Shown here in pieces: positions 44,156 through 56,960 of a stretch of 64,000 bases of DNA (the stretch's first letter is position 1; each line of letters begins with the position of its first letter). A program made the translations under genes and the position numbers. The notes below the pieces were generated by a model, which was not told the origin of the DNA, did no database searches, and saw nothing but the letters and a program-made list of their open reading frames with translations. This DNA comes from Ceratopteris richardii (taxonomy: Eukaryota > Streptophyta > Polypodiopsida > Polypodiales > Pteridaceae): assembly GCA_020310875.1 (NCBI GenBank), contig CM035406.1, positions 229,156,012 through 229,220,011 of the forward strand, given 5' to 3'.

Positions 44156-47090
44156 TTTATTAAGAATCCAAAAGAAGGATTCAAGACCCTTGCTCAAGGA
44201 AGGAAATAAGGTAGAATGTTCACTTTGGACAGTCAACAAACCACATGGAAAGGTGATCTATATTCAGTTCGGAAACAAGAGGATTGTTAAAATGGATTTG
44301 TGGCACAAAAGGTTTGGACATATCAACATTCCCAAGCTCAAGGACATGGGAAGCCATGAAGTGATAAGAAGTCTTCCACGATTCAATGATACTAGACTCC
44401 ATGAGTTTTGTGAAGCATGCCAACTAGCAAAGCAAACTCAACCACCATTCAAGAAGAGCAACTATGTGGCAAGAAATGCCCTCCACGTAATACACACGGA
44501 TGTATGGGGACCATCACAACAACCATTGATGGTTGGTAACAGATATTTTATCACTTTTATAGATGAGCATTCAAGAAACGTACGGATCTTCTGCATAAAA
44601 CAAAAATGAGATGTGTTCTCTATCTTCAATAGATTTAAAGCACACACAGAAAAGGAAACAGGACGGTACATAAAGACTTTGAGGTCTGATAGAGGAGGAG
44701 AATATTTCTCCAAAGAATATTCAGATTTTTAATATTAAAATGGTATCAAATGAAAATTTACATGTAGGTACTTAACTCAACAAAATGGAATCGCTAAAAG
44801 GAAAAATAGACATAGCACAGAAGTTGCAAGATGCATGCTCAACGAGATGAAGGTGCCACTAAACTATTGGGATGAAGGAGCTAGTACGGTTGTTTATTTG
44901 ATAAACAAGTGCACAACAACTAGAGTGCATAATTTAATTCCGGGGAGGTTTATTCCAGTAAGAAACCTGACCTTACACATCTCAAATTTTTTGGATGTGT
45001 GGGTTATGTTCACATTCCTCAAGAACTAAGGGCAAAGGTGGAGCCAAAGTTAGAAAAACGTATTTTCATTGGATATTCATCGGAGCAAAAGGGATATAGG
45101 TGCTACAATCTGGTGATAAAGGAGCTACGAGTCTCACAGGATGTGGTATTTGATGATCTAAGACCATGGTTTGGAGAGAAAGAGAAAGAGAAGATTCTTG
45201 AAGAAGATTATGACGATGATGGAGGTGTTGTCCAAGAAGAATTTCAGCAAACAAGCACTCAAATGTCAAGTCCAGAAGCTTCTATATCACATGGAGAAAG
45301 GTCAACATGGAAGGGCAGACCGAGTAATTTCTCATCACTTATGAAAGATTTGAAGCTAAAAGTGATTCCCAAAATAGTGATTCAAATGCAAGTGAAGAAG
45401 AGTATGAAGAGGTGATTACACCAAAGGTAGAGTTGAACTGGTTGAAGACGCAATATTTAAAAGGAAATTAAAGGAGGTCTTCAAGAGAAAGGTATCCAAC
45501 TCAAAGGCTGAGCTATGATATTTTATTGCAAAGCATTTTGCATATATGATAGAGGTGGTCAAAAACAAAGAACCGGATGCATATGAAGAAGCATGTACAC
45601 AAAAGAAATGGCAGCAAGCTATGCAAGAAGAGATAAAAGCTTCCAAGGGCAATCACACATGGGAGCTAGTTCCAAAGGTTGAAGGTATCAAGATTTTTCC
45701 AAATAAAAGGGAGCTTAAAACAAAGAGGAGTGTTGATGGTTCTCTAGCTAGGCATAAAGCTAGACTAGTAGCAAAAGGGTTCAAGCAGACTCATGACATG
45801 GACTATGAAGGGACTTTCAGCCCGGTTGGAAAGATGGGAACAATTAGAACCTTGATCATAGTGAGTGTAGCAAAGACATGGCCATTGTACAAATTTGACA
45901 TAAAAAATTCTTTTCTCAATGGTGAACTTCAGGAAGAGGTATACATGAGTCAACCGATTAGATTTGAAGATAAAAAGCATCCAAATTTTTTTTGTACATT
46001 GAAGAAAGCTTTGTATGGGTTGAAGCAAGCACCACATGCTTGGAACCAAAGATTGGTTGAGTACCTCAAAAGGTGTGGGTATAGTCCAAGTAGTAGTGCA
46101 GATCCTTCTCTCTACATGAAGAAAGAAGAGGGCAAGCAGGTATACATCTACATATATGTTGATGATCTCATCATAACAAGAAGTAATGTTGTAGGAATAC
46201 AAGAGATAAAAAGAAAACTTAGTAAGGAGTTTAAAATTTCAGGCATTGAGGTAGCCTATGGGAAAGATGTCTACTTGATGCAAAGAAAGTACTTGTTAGA
46301 TGTTTTTTTCAGATTTGGAATGAGTGAATGCAACCTATGGACACAAATGTGAAGCTATGCTCAAATGATGGATAGAAGTTACATGATGTAACCACATAGA
46401 GGAGTATTATAGGTTCAGCGATCTATGCTATGATCACAAGACCAAATTTATGTTATACCATTGGAGTTCTTTCTCAATTTATACAAACTCCAACAAATGA
46501 ACATTCAAATTCAGCCAAACGAGTGCTAAGATATGTAAAGCACATAGTCAATCATGCCTTGTTTTATATATATGATGAAGCATTGTAGATGAAGGGCTTT
46601 AGTGATGCTGATTGAGTGGTTTGAAGCAAGACAAAAGATCCACTTCAAGTTATGTATTCATAATAGGTAGAAAACCTATCACATGGAGCTCAAAGAAGCA
46701 ACCTATTGTTGCACTATCATCTATAATAGAAGCTGAATATAGAGGATCAGCCTTTTCAACTTGTGAAGCTATGTGGATTAAGAACCTCTTAGCTGATCTT
46801 GATGTGCAAGTATAGACCATTCTAATTTATGGTGACAACATGTCAAGCATTCACTTGAGAAATAATCCAATGTTTCATGCACAAAGTAAGCACATAGAGG
46901 TGCATTATCATTATTTTGGAGAAAACCTTTTGACCAAGGATCTCAGTATCGAGCTCATTAGAACTAATGTCCAAGTTGCAAAAATGTTTTACAAAGCTCT
47001 TAGATGCTTCTAAACTAACATGTTCAATGATGAAATCAATTTGTAGGATATGGCTGAAGGTGCAAGCTCACATGTGAGCTTGAGGGGGAG
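44156..47090 (+). pseudogene. Copia family E pol, 5'-truncated
   Basis: Starts abruptly at the GAG-pre-integrase region (DLWHKRFGHINIPKL ... CEACQLAKQTQPPF). The integrase core follows (VIHTDVWGPSQ ... LRSDRGGEYF, then a break, QQNGIAKRKNR). RT (45546-46352) shows KARLVAKGFKQ, DIKNSFLNGELQEEVYM, KKALYGLKQAPHAW and an intact YVDDLIITRS. RNase H is broken (SDAD then stop near 46617; SSKKQPIVALSSIIEAEY). It ends with polypurine tract tgagggggag at 47081-47090. LTR and gag on the left are missing, replaced by LTR 4 of family A. Confidence 0.9.
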
Positions 47091-47780
47091 TGTTAAAAAA
47101 TAAAGAAGCAAGGTCATATATATTTCCCGAAAAGGATTTTCTTCAAATAGGAGACAAATAAAAAATGAAAAATGGAAGAACTTACTTTACCAGTAGTGGA
47201 GATCAAAAGAGAATCAATCCAAAAACTGAACTGAACATGAAGAGTGGCTGCTCAAAGTAGTGGAGAAGTTATGGAGAAGAGATCATAAATTCATCATGAG
47301 AGTTTGTGGTCACTTGGATACAAAAGAGGCAAGGCACAACACTCAAGTACAGAGGAAGAAGCTACTGAAGTCCCCTTGTAGGTAGTTCATTTGGTTTCAG
47401 TCATTTTGTTTTCTATAGTCTCATGGACTATGTCCACTCGCTCACCATTTTTGGGTAGCTTGATTGCAAGAGTCTTATCTCTCAATATGTGTGTCCATTT
47501 TTAGAGTTTAGATACTCCTTAGAAAGCTTATCTTGTTTACTTTCTCTATGTAAAACATGTTTGTCACATTCATCATGCTTTGTGAGGTATTAAGTGTTTA
47601 GTGAAGCCTAGTTTTTAGCCTAACTAAGTGGACAGGCAACCTGTTTTAAGGCAAAGAGTTGCCAAACCAAAACTACTCCAAATATCATTTTTGATAGCAC
47701 ATTTGAAAGCTATTTGTGTCTAGTTTGAGTGAGAAAAGTCTCAACTTCATTTGTTTCTTCAATTGATATGCATTTTCATT
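47091..47780 (+). repeat. Copia family E 3' LTR (right edge approximate)
   Basis: Begins TGTTAAAAAATAAAG straight after the polypurine tract. The right edge is set only by the start of the minus-strand D element near 47788. No second LTR of this family lies in the window to confirm length. Confidence 0.65.
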
Positions 47781-47787
47781 CTAAGCT

Positions 47788-48960
47788 TCAGTTGTAGGTA
47801 AAAGTCTTGATCTTGAGAAGGCCTTCTACACTTTTTGTTGCGCATAGGAGAGGAATTCTCCAAAAAATCATCCATAAGGCATCTAAGCCACAACACTCAA
47901 TAGTTGTTTTGAAAGCTACCCTATACTCAGCCTCACAGCTAGAAGTGGCCATATTAGGCTGCTTCTTGGTCAACCAAGATATGCATTAGGTACCAAGCCT
48001 AAAGCAAAGACCACTTATGGAAATACAAGTGTCATAGAAACCAGCCCATTTAGAGCAAAAAAAAGCATGTACATTTGGTGGTAGTGATCCCCCTTGGGAT
48101 AAAACAATCTAGGTAGTCGGGGACCACTCAAGTAGAGAAAGATGCACTTAACTACTTGCAAATGCTTAACACGTGGGCAATGCATAAACTTGCTCATCTG
48201 TGAGATAGAAAATTGAATATATGGCTAATGCATAAGTAAATCAAACATCCAACAACCTACTGATAGAGAACAACATCAAATGCATCTCTAGCATCATGAT
48301 AACTCAACCATAAACATATTTCCATAGGACTCACAATAGGTTTGCAGTCTTGAAGGCCAAAACATTGTAATAATCTGTTAATATATTTTGTTTGACAAAA
48401 AGTTATTCTGCCATCAAGTTGAATAAAGTGAATGCCCAAATAATGATGCAAATGCCCCAAATATGACATCTCAAATGAGGGATGCAAATCAACATTAGAA
48501 TCAGCAAGATGCTTCTCATTAGCTCTTGTGAGTAGCATGTCATGAACATACAAAAAAATTATCAAAAGCACATCATTTGCATGCTTAACATATAAGGTTA
48601 TCTGAGTTGGATTGTTCTCAAAACCATCTGTAATCAAGTAGGCATGTATATTCTCATACCAAGCATGTGGTGCTTGGTTTAAACCATATAATGCCTTTTC
48701 AACCTCTTTATTTTCATGAACATTCTACACAAAACCATTTCGTTGAAAAACATACACTTCTTTGTGCAAGTCACCATTAAGAAATGCAATTAGTCATTCA
48801 GCATGTAGGAGAAAATCTCTTATCAAAATCAATGCCTCTTTCTTAAGCATAACCTTTTGCAACAAGCCTAGCCTTATACGTATTAATTGCTCCATCACGC
48901 TTATGCTTCAACTTGTATACCCACATAGTGCCGATGGCCTTCTTGGCACGAGGCAAGTCA
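47788..48960 (-). pseudogene. Copia family D1 RT and RNase H
   Basis: Minus strand. RT (48257-48900) reads DGFENNPTQITLYVKHANDVLL, with YVHD in place of YVDD, then SFEMSYLGHLHHYLGI and TKYINRLLQCFGLQDCKP. RNase H (47788-47973) has KKQPNMATSSCEAEYRVAF. Stops separate the parts. The 3' LTR expected to the left is not found, so the 3' end was lost, probably at the junction with family E. Confidence 0.85.
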
Positions 48961-50150
48961 CAGGAAGTCTAGGTACAATTCGTCATAATAACATCATATT
49001 CTGACTACATAGTAGCCATCCAATTTTCTGAATTTTGTGCTCCATTAAACAAAACAAGCTCAATCTCATCACAAAGACTAGAGGCAATCATAGCACAACA
49101 ATGAGATGCAAAAGAAGCACTATGAGAGCCTAAACGAGTATGATATGATAGATGTGCATCCAATTTGCTATCTCGCAAAGTCTATACCAACCATTTATGC
49201 ATGGTTCTTGTCTCCTCTATATTAAAACTCACATGAACAAGTGCATCATGTAAATCTGCATCAAAAATGAAATGATTGACATCATCATGTGGAACCTACA
49301 AAGGCTGAGAAATTGCCTCATGTGTACTAGCACTAGACTGTCCACCCATAAAAAGAGGCAACAAAGAGCCATACACATCTTTGGAGCTAAGTGATGTCTT
49401 CTTAGTACATGAAAGTAATGGCTCAAGTACATCTTCCACAAAAACAACATCATGGCTAACCAAAATGTGTTTAATATATGGATGATACAGACAATAGCCT
49501 TTGCTTTCAAAATTGTACCCAATAAAAATGCATTTCACTACTTTACCATCCAATTTCCTACGTTGTTGTCCAAGCACTAATGCATACGCCAAACAAAAAA
49601 AGACACACAGGTGAGCAACAAATGGCTTCCACCATGTCAAGCCTCATATGGAGTGATAGATTGCAATGCTTTCGTGGGACACCTCTTGAGTACATATGCT
49701 ACACATATAACAGCCTCAAGCAAGAAACTATGTGGTAAAGCCTCACTCTTGACCATAGACCTCATCGTGTCCATGAGTGGCTTGTTCTTCCTTTTAACAA
49801 CTCCATTTTGTTGAGGTGTATATGGCACTATACACTAATGTTTTATCCCACGTTCAACCAAAAATGCATTAAAATCAAAGACGTACATTCCCCCTCCCCT
49901 CGATCAGAATGGAGGATGCCCATTTTACATGCTGGACGATTTTCAAACAAAATGAGAAACTATTTGAAGGACATAACCATTTCCAAATTTTCTTTCAATG
50001 GATATACCCATGCATGCCTAGAAAAATAATCAATGAAAGTCACGAAGAAAAGGTAGTTCCCAAAAGAAGGTGTTTGCATAGGACCACAAACACCACTATG
50101 AAGAAGCTCCAATTTCTAAGTAGCTGATGCTGAACCATGTTTGAGGAAGG
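48961..50150 (-). pseudogene. Copia family D1 integrase and linker
   Basis: Minus strand. YTPQQNGVVKRKNKPLMDTMRSM marks the end of the integrase core (49637-49828), then LPHSFLLEAVICVAYVLKRCPTKAL. The post-integrase block (49296-49640) reads KVVKCIFIGYNFESKGYCLYHP and ILVSHDVVFVED. The core between 49830 and 50150 is broken by stops. This region is the template matched by the relics at 29041-29550 and 61020-61325. Confidence 0.85.
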
Positions 50151-51770
50151 AGAAATGCTACATTTCTCCCAAAATATAGCCTTCACAAACATGTTTACTA
50201 GGTGCATCAAGTTTGGGTAGAGAGGACACCATTTCCGATTTCAACAGGTGTAGCAAACTAGCAAAATTTAGATGACCAAAGCATGCATGCCAAAGCTTTG
50301 CATCTGACATAGCTTGATAATCTTGAACTTCACATGCTGAATCATTCACAAAATTTGCATAATCTATGAGCTTATATATCCCACGACATAAAATTCCAGA
50401 AGAAATAATGATATCACCATTTTACAGATCATGAACTGTACATCTGTCACCAACAAATTTCACAACCAAGCAATCTTGGCTAATTTTGAAACTGATAACA
50501 AATGTTTCTTTATTCCTACCACAAATAAAGAATTCAAAAATGTAAAAGAACTACCATCAAAAATAGTCAAAATGATCTTGCCAACTCCCATGATAGGATA
50601 AGAGACGTTGTTGGCACATATGACAGTATTCCCTGTAGGGGTGTGCTCAAGTGAAGTGAAGAAACTGTGATGCGAGGTAATAACTTTGGTTGTCCAACTA
50701 TCAAAATACCAAACATCTAAGTCTACTACGTACATACATTATTCATGAGAATATGGTTCATAATTGCAAATGGTAGTAAATGTTCATTCTTCATCTTACA
50801 TATGATTTGAATACTCTAATTTGGGTGTAGAAGCCTAAGCAACAACCATTCTAGCCTCTTTTTTCTTTGCCTCTTTTGCACCCAGTTTTGGACAACTCTT
50901 TATGACATAATCATTTCCTTTATAGTATTTGCAAAACAATTTCTATTTCTTATTGTCTTATCATCTTTGTGATCCTTCTTTGATTGTGTAGAATTAGTAG
51001 ATTTTTGCTTACTAGTAGATGAGTTCCATTTATCCTTTCCCTTCAGACTAACCAAGAAAGCTTGATGTGCAACATGCATAATGGACCTGTTCTGTTTAGA
51101 CTCATCCTTTTGCAACAAAATAGAGACTAAATTCTCAGATTTCAAGGCATTTGGATTTCCATTCACCATCAATCGAAGAGTAAAAGCAAAACTTTTATAT
51201 GAATCTTGAAGACCATTCAACACAATCTGCAGAAGTGAACTGTCTTGCAAGACTTTTTCAGCACATATCAATTGCTCCTTCAAATCTTTGATCTTTGTCA
51301 AAACATTATCCATGGAATCTCCTTCAAACAATGTGCTAACTATACAATGCTTTTTGAAGGTAAGCAACACAAGCCTCATTCCTTGCCAAGTCTTAAGTGT
51401 TAAGTGTATCCCAGTCATCCTTTGTTGTTTTGTAGGAGTGAATGTGAGGAACAATGGCATGTTTGATAGACAAGGCTATCAATGCATGTGTTGAGCATCT
51501 CTAGCATCCCAATGAAGTTGCTCTACAATAGGTGCAACACGAAGTGCAACACAAACAAGAACCTAAAGAACATCATCTTCAATGCCATCAGCATCACATT
51601 CAATAACTTTATTTGTACTCGTAGTTTGATGTTTTTCAACATCTTGTACAATATTCCATAGTCCTTTTCTAACCAATACATGATGCATCATATATGCCCA
51701 TAATGGGACATTGGTACCATTCAACTTATCCTCAATAGCCAACCTATGGAATACATCACTACTTTAATCC
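50151..51770 (-). pseudogene. Copia family D1 gag and protease
   Basis: Minus strand. Gag UBN2 block (50900-51460): LFEGDSMDNVLTKIKDLKEQ, LNGLQDSYKSFAFTLRL and NLVSILLQKDESKQNRS. The knuckle region near 50910 (CKYYKGNDYVIKSC) has lost its second Cys. Protease (50460-50735) reads VWYFDSWTTKVITSHHSFF, where D-S-G has become D-S-W. GAG-pre-integrase (50158-50349) has DAKLWHACFGHLNFASL. Several stops. The part 51470-51770 holds weak gag N-terminal debris. Confidence 0.82.
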
Positions 51771-52066
51771 ATGGCCACTAACTAAAACCGTGATGCAGAA
51801 AAATGATTGTATCCCACAAAGTTGAACAAAACTACCTTATTGAGTTCTGTTAAACCTATAGCACACCTTGAGCATTTTATACTGGAAAATCAAAACCTCT
51901 GTATATCTTTGGCACAAAAAAACAAAACTACCTGCAATGCACTATGATAGTGCATTCGCATGCCAAAATGAGCTGAGATTGCACTAAGTATGCTCACCAA
52001 TTTTTGTGCGATTCTAAGACTGTTACAAGAGGGGTGTTGATGATGCCCTAGATGAAGCAGTGACTT

Positions 52067-52078
52067 GCTTTGATACCA
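52067..52078 (-). promoter_or_regulatory. Primer-binding site, copia D1
   Basis: Minus strand TGGTATCAAAGC, 11 of 12 matches to the initiator-methionine tRNA site, two bases inside the LTR edge at 52081. Confidence 0.82.
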
Positions 52079-52080
52079 AT

Positions 52081-52308
52081 TGTTTGAGTTTGAGGTCTGC
52101 AAAAGCACGTGAACAACATAAGGAGGAAGAAGAAGCTTGGAGCACAACATGCAATTCTGAATAAATTACCAATAGAATGTACAAAGATAAGTAACCCATT
52201 AGGGTTATAGATGTATATACAAGCCGAGTGAAAAAAACTTCCTAAAGAGGGAAAAAAGAGCCCTAGCAATCTGAGTGTGTTCACACACATCATTACGAAA
52301 ATATATCA
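52081..52308 (-). repeat. Copia family D1 5' LTR
   Basis: Plus-strand edges TGTTTGAG...AATATATCA give a 228-bp LTR with TG/CA ends. A diverged partial copy of its outer half lies at about 52710-52880 (cctaaagagggaa...gtgtgttcacacac), so another element of this family stood beside it. Confidence 0.72.
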
Positions 52309-53340
52309 ATAAATATTTGAGGTAAACGAACTCCATATCCATTATTTTATGTAGACCCTTCGACTACTTCTTGTAAATTGATTTTCATATAGACCTAAAC
52401 AAGCTTATCCATCTATCTATGAAATAAAGATTCTTGTACCTCTTTTTGCGTGCACCTAACAAAAGTTGTTCTTTCTTGGATACCATGCATGAGAATATCT
52501 CTCTCTTTCTTTTTTATATGATGCTTCAGACATCCTTTCTCTACTACAAATTACTAGAAGACATGAAGCATTGGAGCCCTTCTTTATCGATCTCATGAGG
52601 GAGCTATGCAAATCATATTACGTGGTATTAGAGCTTCAGTGCAAGGTAACACTTCTTTTTGCTTCAATTCAGGGATGTGGTGCTCCTTTTCTCTTTCTAA
52701 TGAGCTACCAATCTAGTTTATAATCAGTAAAGATAAATGACATATTGGAGTTACATGCATATATACAAGGTGGGGAGAAAACCCCCTAAAGAGGGAAGTA
52801 AGTGTCCCAACAATCCTAAGTGTGTTCACACACCACTAACCAAACATATCAACATTTATGGCCAAAAATCTATCAATATATAAATTGGGCACCTTATGTT
52901 CTGATTGAAGGGGGATATATGTGTTTTGAGTTCAACGCATTTTAGGTTGCTAGTGTGATAAAACATCAATGTACAATATACACCTCAACAAAATAGAATT
53001 GTTGGTATGAAGAATAGTTTCTTTTATGGAAATCGCAAGGTGTATGGTCACAAGTCAAGCTTTACCACGTAACTTTAGGCTTGAGGTAGTTGTTTGTGCC
53101 GCATATGCACTTAAAAGATGTTTGACCCGAAGCATTGTCATCTACCACTCCATATGAGACTTGGCATGGTCACAAGCCATCATTCTCTCATCCATGTGTT
53201 TATTTTAATGACATATATATTATCTCCTAAACAACAAAGGCTATCATCTGTCATGTTGGACCAGTATTGATGCTTCACTCCATCTTTTGCCAAAACGAAG
53301 CTCAAAGAATACACATTACTTGAATTCATGAAAAGAGAAA
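52309..53340 (+). pseudogene. Copia fragments: LTR edge, primer-binding site and integrase relic
   Basis: An LTR-like end near 52400-52620 precedes a plus-strand primer-binding site tggtattagagc at 52623-52634. A D-type LTR fragment follows (52710-52880). An integrase relic at 52975-53330 matches the TPQQN...K, ARCMVTSQ and CAAYALKRC blocks across frames (compare family D). Most of the element between the site and the relic is gone. Confidence 0.6.
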
Positions 53341-54574
53341 AATGTTTGTTTTATAAGATTTTATAGACGTCCACATCTTCAAGAAAGGCAAGTTAAATAC
53401 AAGAAAATTCAAATTTACCTAAAATTCAGGAGAAACAATCACTTTAGAATAACTTTACATGAACTTTAAACGGTTTCTAAATATATCAAAATCTAAGATA
53501 TTTTTTTAACGATACATTTTAAATAAGCCACTGTGACCATTTTAGAGGTGATTTGACAAGCTAAATCCTATTTGATTAACAATTAATGAGATTCCTCACA
53601 TAGCCCCTTTTTCATCGATTTTGGCGCTAAAGTGCTTACCTTCAAGGAAAAACATGTTAGGGCAAACGTCTTAAGGTGCAATGGCTATGAACATGCCTAA
53701 GAGTTTCATTGTCAATGTTGTCTAGACAACACCTATTGATCTATCGAACATCAAAGAGCTTCCTCCTATCTCCATTTTCTAGTTGCACAAAAGGATTGAT
53801 CTACCACAAGTTTTAAGAATTTTCATTTCAATTATGTATAGCATTTCAATTACATCTTTCCATAGAACATTGAAGCATGCAAGAAATATTCGTTCTCTAT
53901 AAGATTTCCATTCTTAGATATGTTATCTATTTGAACTAATATCTACATTTTTTATATCTTTAACCTCATTGAGAGCGACACGTATTGTAGGGTTATCCCA
54001 AGGCCATGAAACCTCTTGTGTCTTGAGATCCTTGCTTGATTAAGAAATCAATTTTCTCACAAACATATAAGTCAAAAACTTTCTATTCAACTCCATTTAT
54101 AGTCTCTCCTATTGGACTTCTTTCCTTTAAGAAAGTGCATCTACGAGTTCTCACAGGCATTATATTCTTTAAAAGCAAGAATAATGTCATAGTGATTTGT
54201 AGCTCAATCCTTCAATAGCTTGCATCAAGGATAATCTCCCTCAAAAACAACCTATATATCATTGCCATATGTAGGGCTAGGAACCACTATACACTCTACA
54301 ATCCAATCTCATGCCTTTCTTGACCACCTTTGGGTTTTGTGGGTGCCTCATTTGTAGTTTATGTTCCTAGCACATCGTGTATGATCTTTACTCCAAGACT
54401 CAGTGATGCTAGCATGGATCATAAGCCATGAAGCACTTTGTAAATGAATTTCTGATTGCATTGTGTCCATCGGTTGGGCACATTGGCTTCTAGATTGGAC
54501 TTTACTAATGAGCATCACTCAACCTTGTCATATATAATGTTTTGCCCGTCAAGCCAGTACCTATCAACCATCAA
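53341..54574. other. No recognised gene
   Basis: AT-rich, with short broken frames on both strands. I looked for integrase, RT and transposase blocks and found none convincing. Confidence 0.45.
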
Positions 54575-55262
54575 ACACAGAAAATGCTAGGATTATGCCA
54601 AGCTCAGATAACAAGGCATTATAAAATTTCATTGCGTTACTACAACGTATATTGCAGTAACACGTAATATAGTTAATACTTATCTTTTTGCGAACTACCA
54701 ATTCGTTGTTTTGTCATTGAGAATAAATTTCAATGATCAAGACTTTTCACGTCTACACTAGATATCCATAATACTACATGCTCTGTGTTTCTCCTTTGTC
54801 TTGTCAACAAGGAGTGTTCTATTGAAAACTCAAGTTACATGTGTATCACCGAACACGTAACCATGCACATGTGTGCAGCGATTTATGCACATCTTTGGGA
54901 TGTGTGTGACTCGTCCTGTAGTTTATCAACTTCATTAATGAATCAAACAGCTCGTACCTTCCTCCGTGTTCCTTTTAGCCTCTCTTTCCGACACTCTCTC
55001 TATATCTACCTCCGTGAATGCCTCCCGTTGGTCTGCGTGCGCCTCCATGGCTGTTGTTATTGATTTCTAAAAGTTACTATTTTATGTTTTAAGAGGTTAG
55101 CTGCGTGGAAAGCTTTCAAAGCATAACAGAATGGATAAGCATTCTTGGAATTTCTTGATGCACGTGTTTTCCCATTGACATATAGCTGCCAACACAGTAA
55201 CGATGATGCTGACAATTCTAAGGAGCGACAGTGCTGAAAAAGCAAGGTATTGTAACAAGATC
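54575..55262. repeat. Direct duplication, left copy (partner 58246-58930)
   Basis: Collinear with the partner from ctaggattatg to gaaaaagcaaggya. The left copy lacks about 65-70 bases present on the right (between cttttca and tctacac), and has about 20-30 extra in two places (near 54895 and 55160). It could be the LTR pair of a larger decayed element, or duplicated host DNA. The frame at 54785-55063 shares its partner's reading over part of its length, but has no known domain. Confidence 0.78.
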
Positions 55263-55425
55263 ATCGATTGTAATAGGAAGTGGAATAATCAGAAAGTATA
55301 TCAAGTTGATACGCAATCTAAGAACAAGACTTGATACTGAGAGAGAAAGAGAGATCAGGGAGGGTGATGTAAGGCAAGGACAAGGAGCATTTTTGAAGGT
55401 GATCAGGCAAGGTGATGTAATGCAT

Positions 55426-56158
55426 TTTTGAATGGTGAATTACAAGAACAGGTTTACATGGAGCAACCAGAATGACTTGAAGATGAAAAGTATCCAAATT
55501 TCTTTTGCGAGCTAACAAAAGGAGTATATGATTTGAAACATTCACCTAGAGCTTGGAATCATTGATTGTTAAGCTATTTGGAAGATCAAGGATACAAACC
55601 AAGTGTTGTAGATCCTTCTTTATATGTGAACTTTATAAGAAATCACTGTGTGTATATCTCCATTTATGTTGATGATATTATCATTACAAGAAGTGCTATT
55701 GATGAGATAGACAAAATTAAGAAGAAACTTAGTATGGAATTTAAAATTTCAGATCTTGGGATTTTATGTTATACATTGGGGATTGAAGTTATTTCCAACC
55801 ATGGCACTTTCATTTACAGAAGTAGAGTATCGTGCACTTGCAGAATTGACATGAAAAGTAATGTGGTTCAATAAGTTATTTGAGCATTTACATCTTCCTT
55901 ATATAGCTCCACAAATTTATGGTGAGAATGTGGGTAGTATATATTTTGTAGCTAATTGAGCTTTCCATGCACATACCAAGCATATCCAAGTTTATTATCA
56001 TTATGTTTGTGAGAAGGTAATATCCAAAGAGATCAAAATTTCTTTTATATCTTCAAATATGCAGGTTGATGACAAAATCTCTTGATGAAACAAAGATACA
56101 AGAATTCAAACAGTTGGTTGGATTGCTGGAATGTTCAAGCAAAGCTTAAGGGGGAAAT
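55426..56158 (+). pseudogene. Copia RT/RNase H relic (family F) with internal deletion
   Basis: RT blocks: LNGELQEQVYMEQPE, a Tyr-Asp replacement in the usual KALYGLKQ block (YDLKHSPRAW), then DQGYKPSVVDPSLYV, YISIYVDDIIITRS (intact YVDD) and EFKISDLGILCYTLGIEV. At about 55801 it jumps into RNase H (ALSFTEVEYRALAELT), deleting roughly 300 bases. The tail has HAHTKHIQVYYHYVCEKV. A polypurine tract aagggggaaa lies at 56149-56158. Confidence 0.85.
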
Positions 56159-56840
56159 GTTGTGCATCAATTCTTTTTAGAGCTTTAATTCGCATCCATT
56201 CTTTTTGAACTATGAATTAGCTTCCATTAATTTTGTGAAAAAGTTGTTTAATAAATTTTTAGTCATAGTCCATTCCTTTAGAGCTTCAATAATCCTCCAT
56301 TTTTTTTGTAAAACAATTCTTTGGTATGTATTCATTTCCAAAAGTCTATATAATGAGTTTAGGAATGCATGTTTTGTAGAGTTGTTGATACTCAATCATT
56401 GTGATTATACACTTGTTTTTTGTATAGAGAGTTTAATTTCTTATTATCTACTTTTACTCATCTGCTTTGTCATCTCCGTAGTCTATGCCATTTTCTGCTT
56501 CCTTTCATGTTTCTATTTTGTGCCACTTCTTACAATTCTAATTTTCAACACAGTGCCATCTTACATGGGAGGAAAGGTTGTTTCGAGGATGCACAAATGA
56601 GAATGAAGTTTTTGCTTCTGATAGCAACATTTCTCGTGGACTAGATTCTAGAATTTGTACATAGAATATGATATAAAATGCACCTCATTATCATGTTACA
56701 GAGTAGTAACGTGTATTCAACAAGAACAATGTCAACGGTGATTAAAAAGGCCATGAAATGGATTAGCCCCCAAGATAAACTCAAATAATAACATGCCAAA
56801 AATTATGGAAGAAGAATAGAAACATGAAACGGATATGCTG
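56159..56840 (+). repeat. Probable 3' LTR of copia family F, right edge unknown
   Basis: Starts TGTTGTGCATCAATTC after the polypurine tract. An A/T-rich body includes the repeated phrase ttctttttrgarctttaattcgcatccat / ttctttttgaactatgaattagcttccat near 56171-56230. The frame at 56205-56600 is a low-complexity Leu/Phe string, not a gene. Confidence 0.55.
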
Positions 56841-56960
56841 AGGAAGGCACTTGATGACGAAGGCACTTGATGTAATAAAGCTTTGTAGATTCAAAGCTAT
56901 GGCAAGTATTCAACCTATTTAAGAATGAAGACTCAAGCATATTTTAGCTTGAGGGGGAGC
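56841..56960 (+). pseudogene. Copia family A RNase H tail with polypurine tract
   Basis: The last ~110 bases of a family A interior (RKALDDEGT-like duplication, then gattcaaagctatgg.aagtattcaacc) and tgagggggagc at 56950-56960. The phrase aaggcacttgatg is duplicated in tandem here. Confidence 0.8.

Noticed and set aside
56205-56644. 131-codon Leu/Phe-rich frame as a membrane protein
   Set aside because: It lies in an A/T-rich LTR right after a polypurine tract, and the hydrophobic bias follows T-rich DNA.
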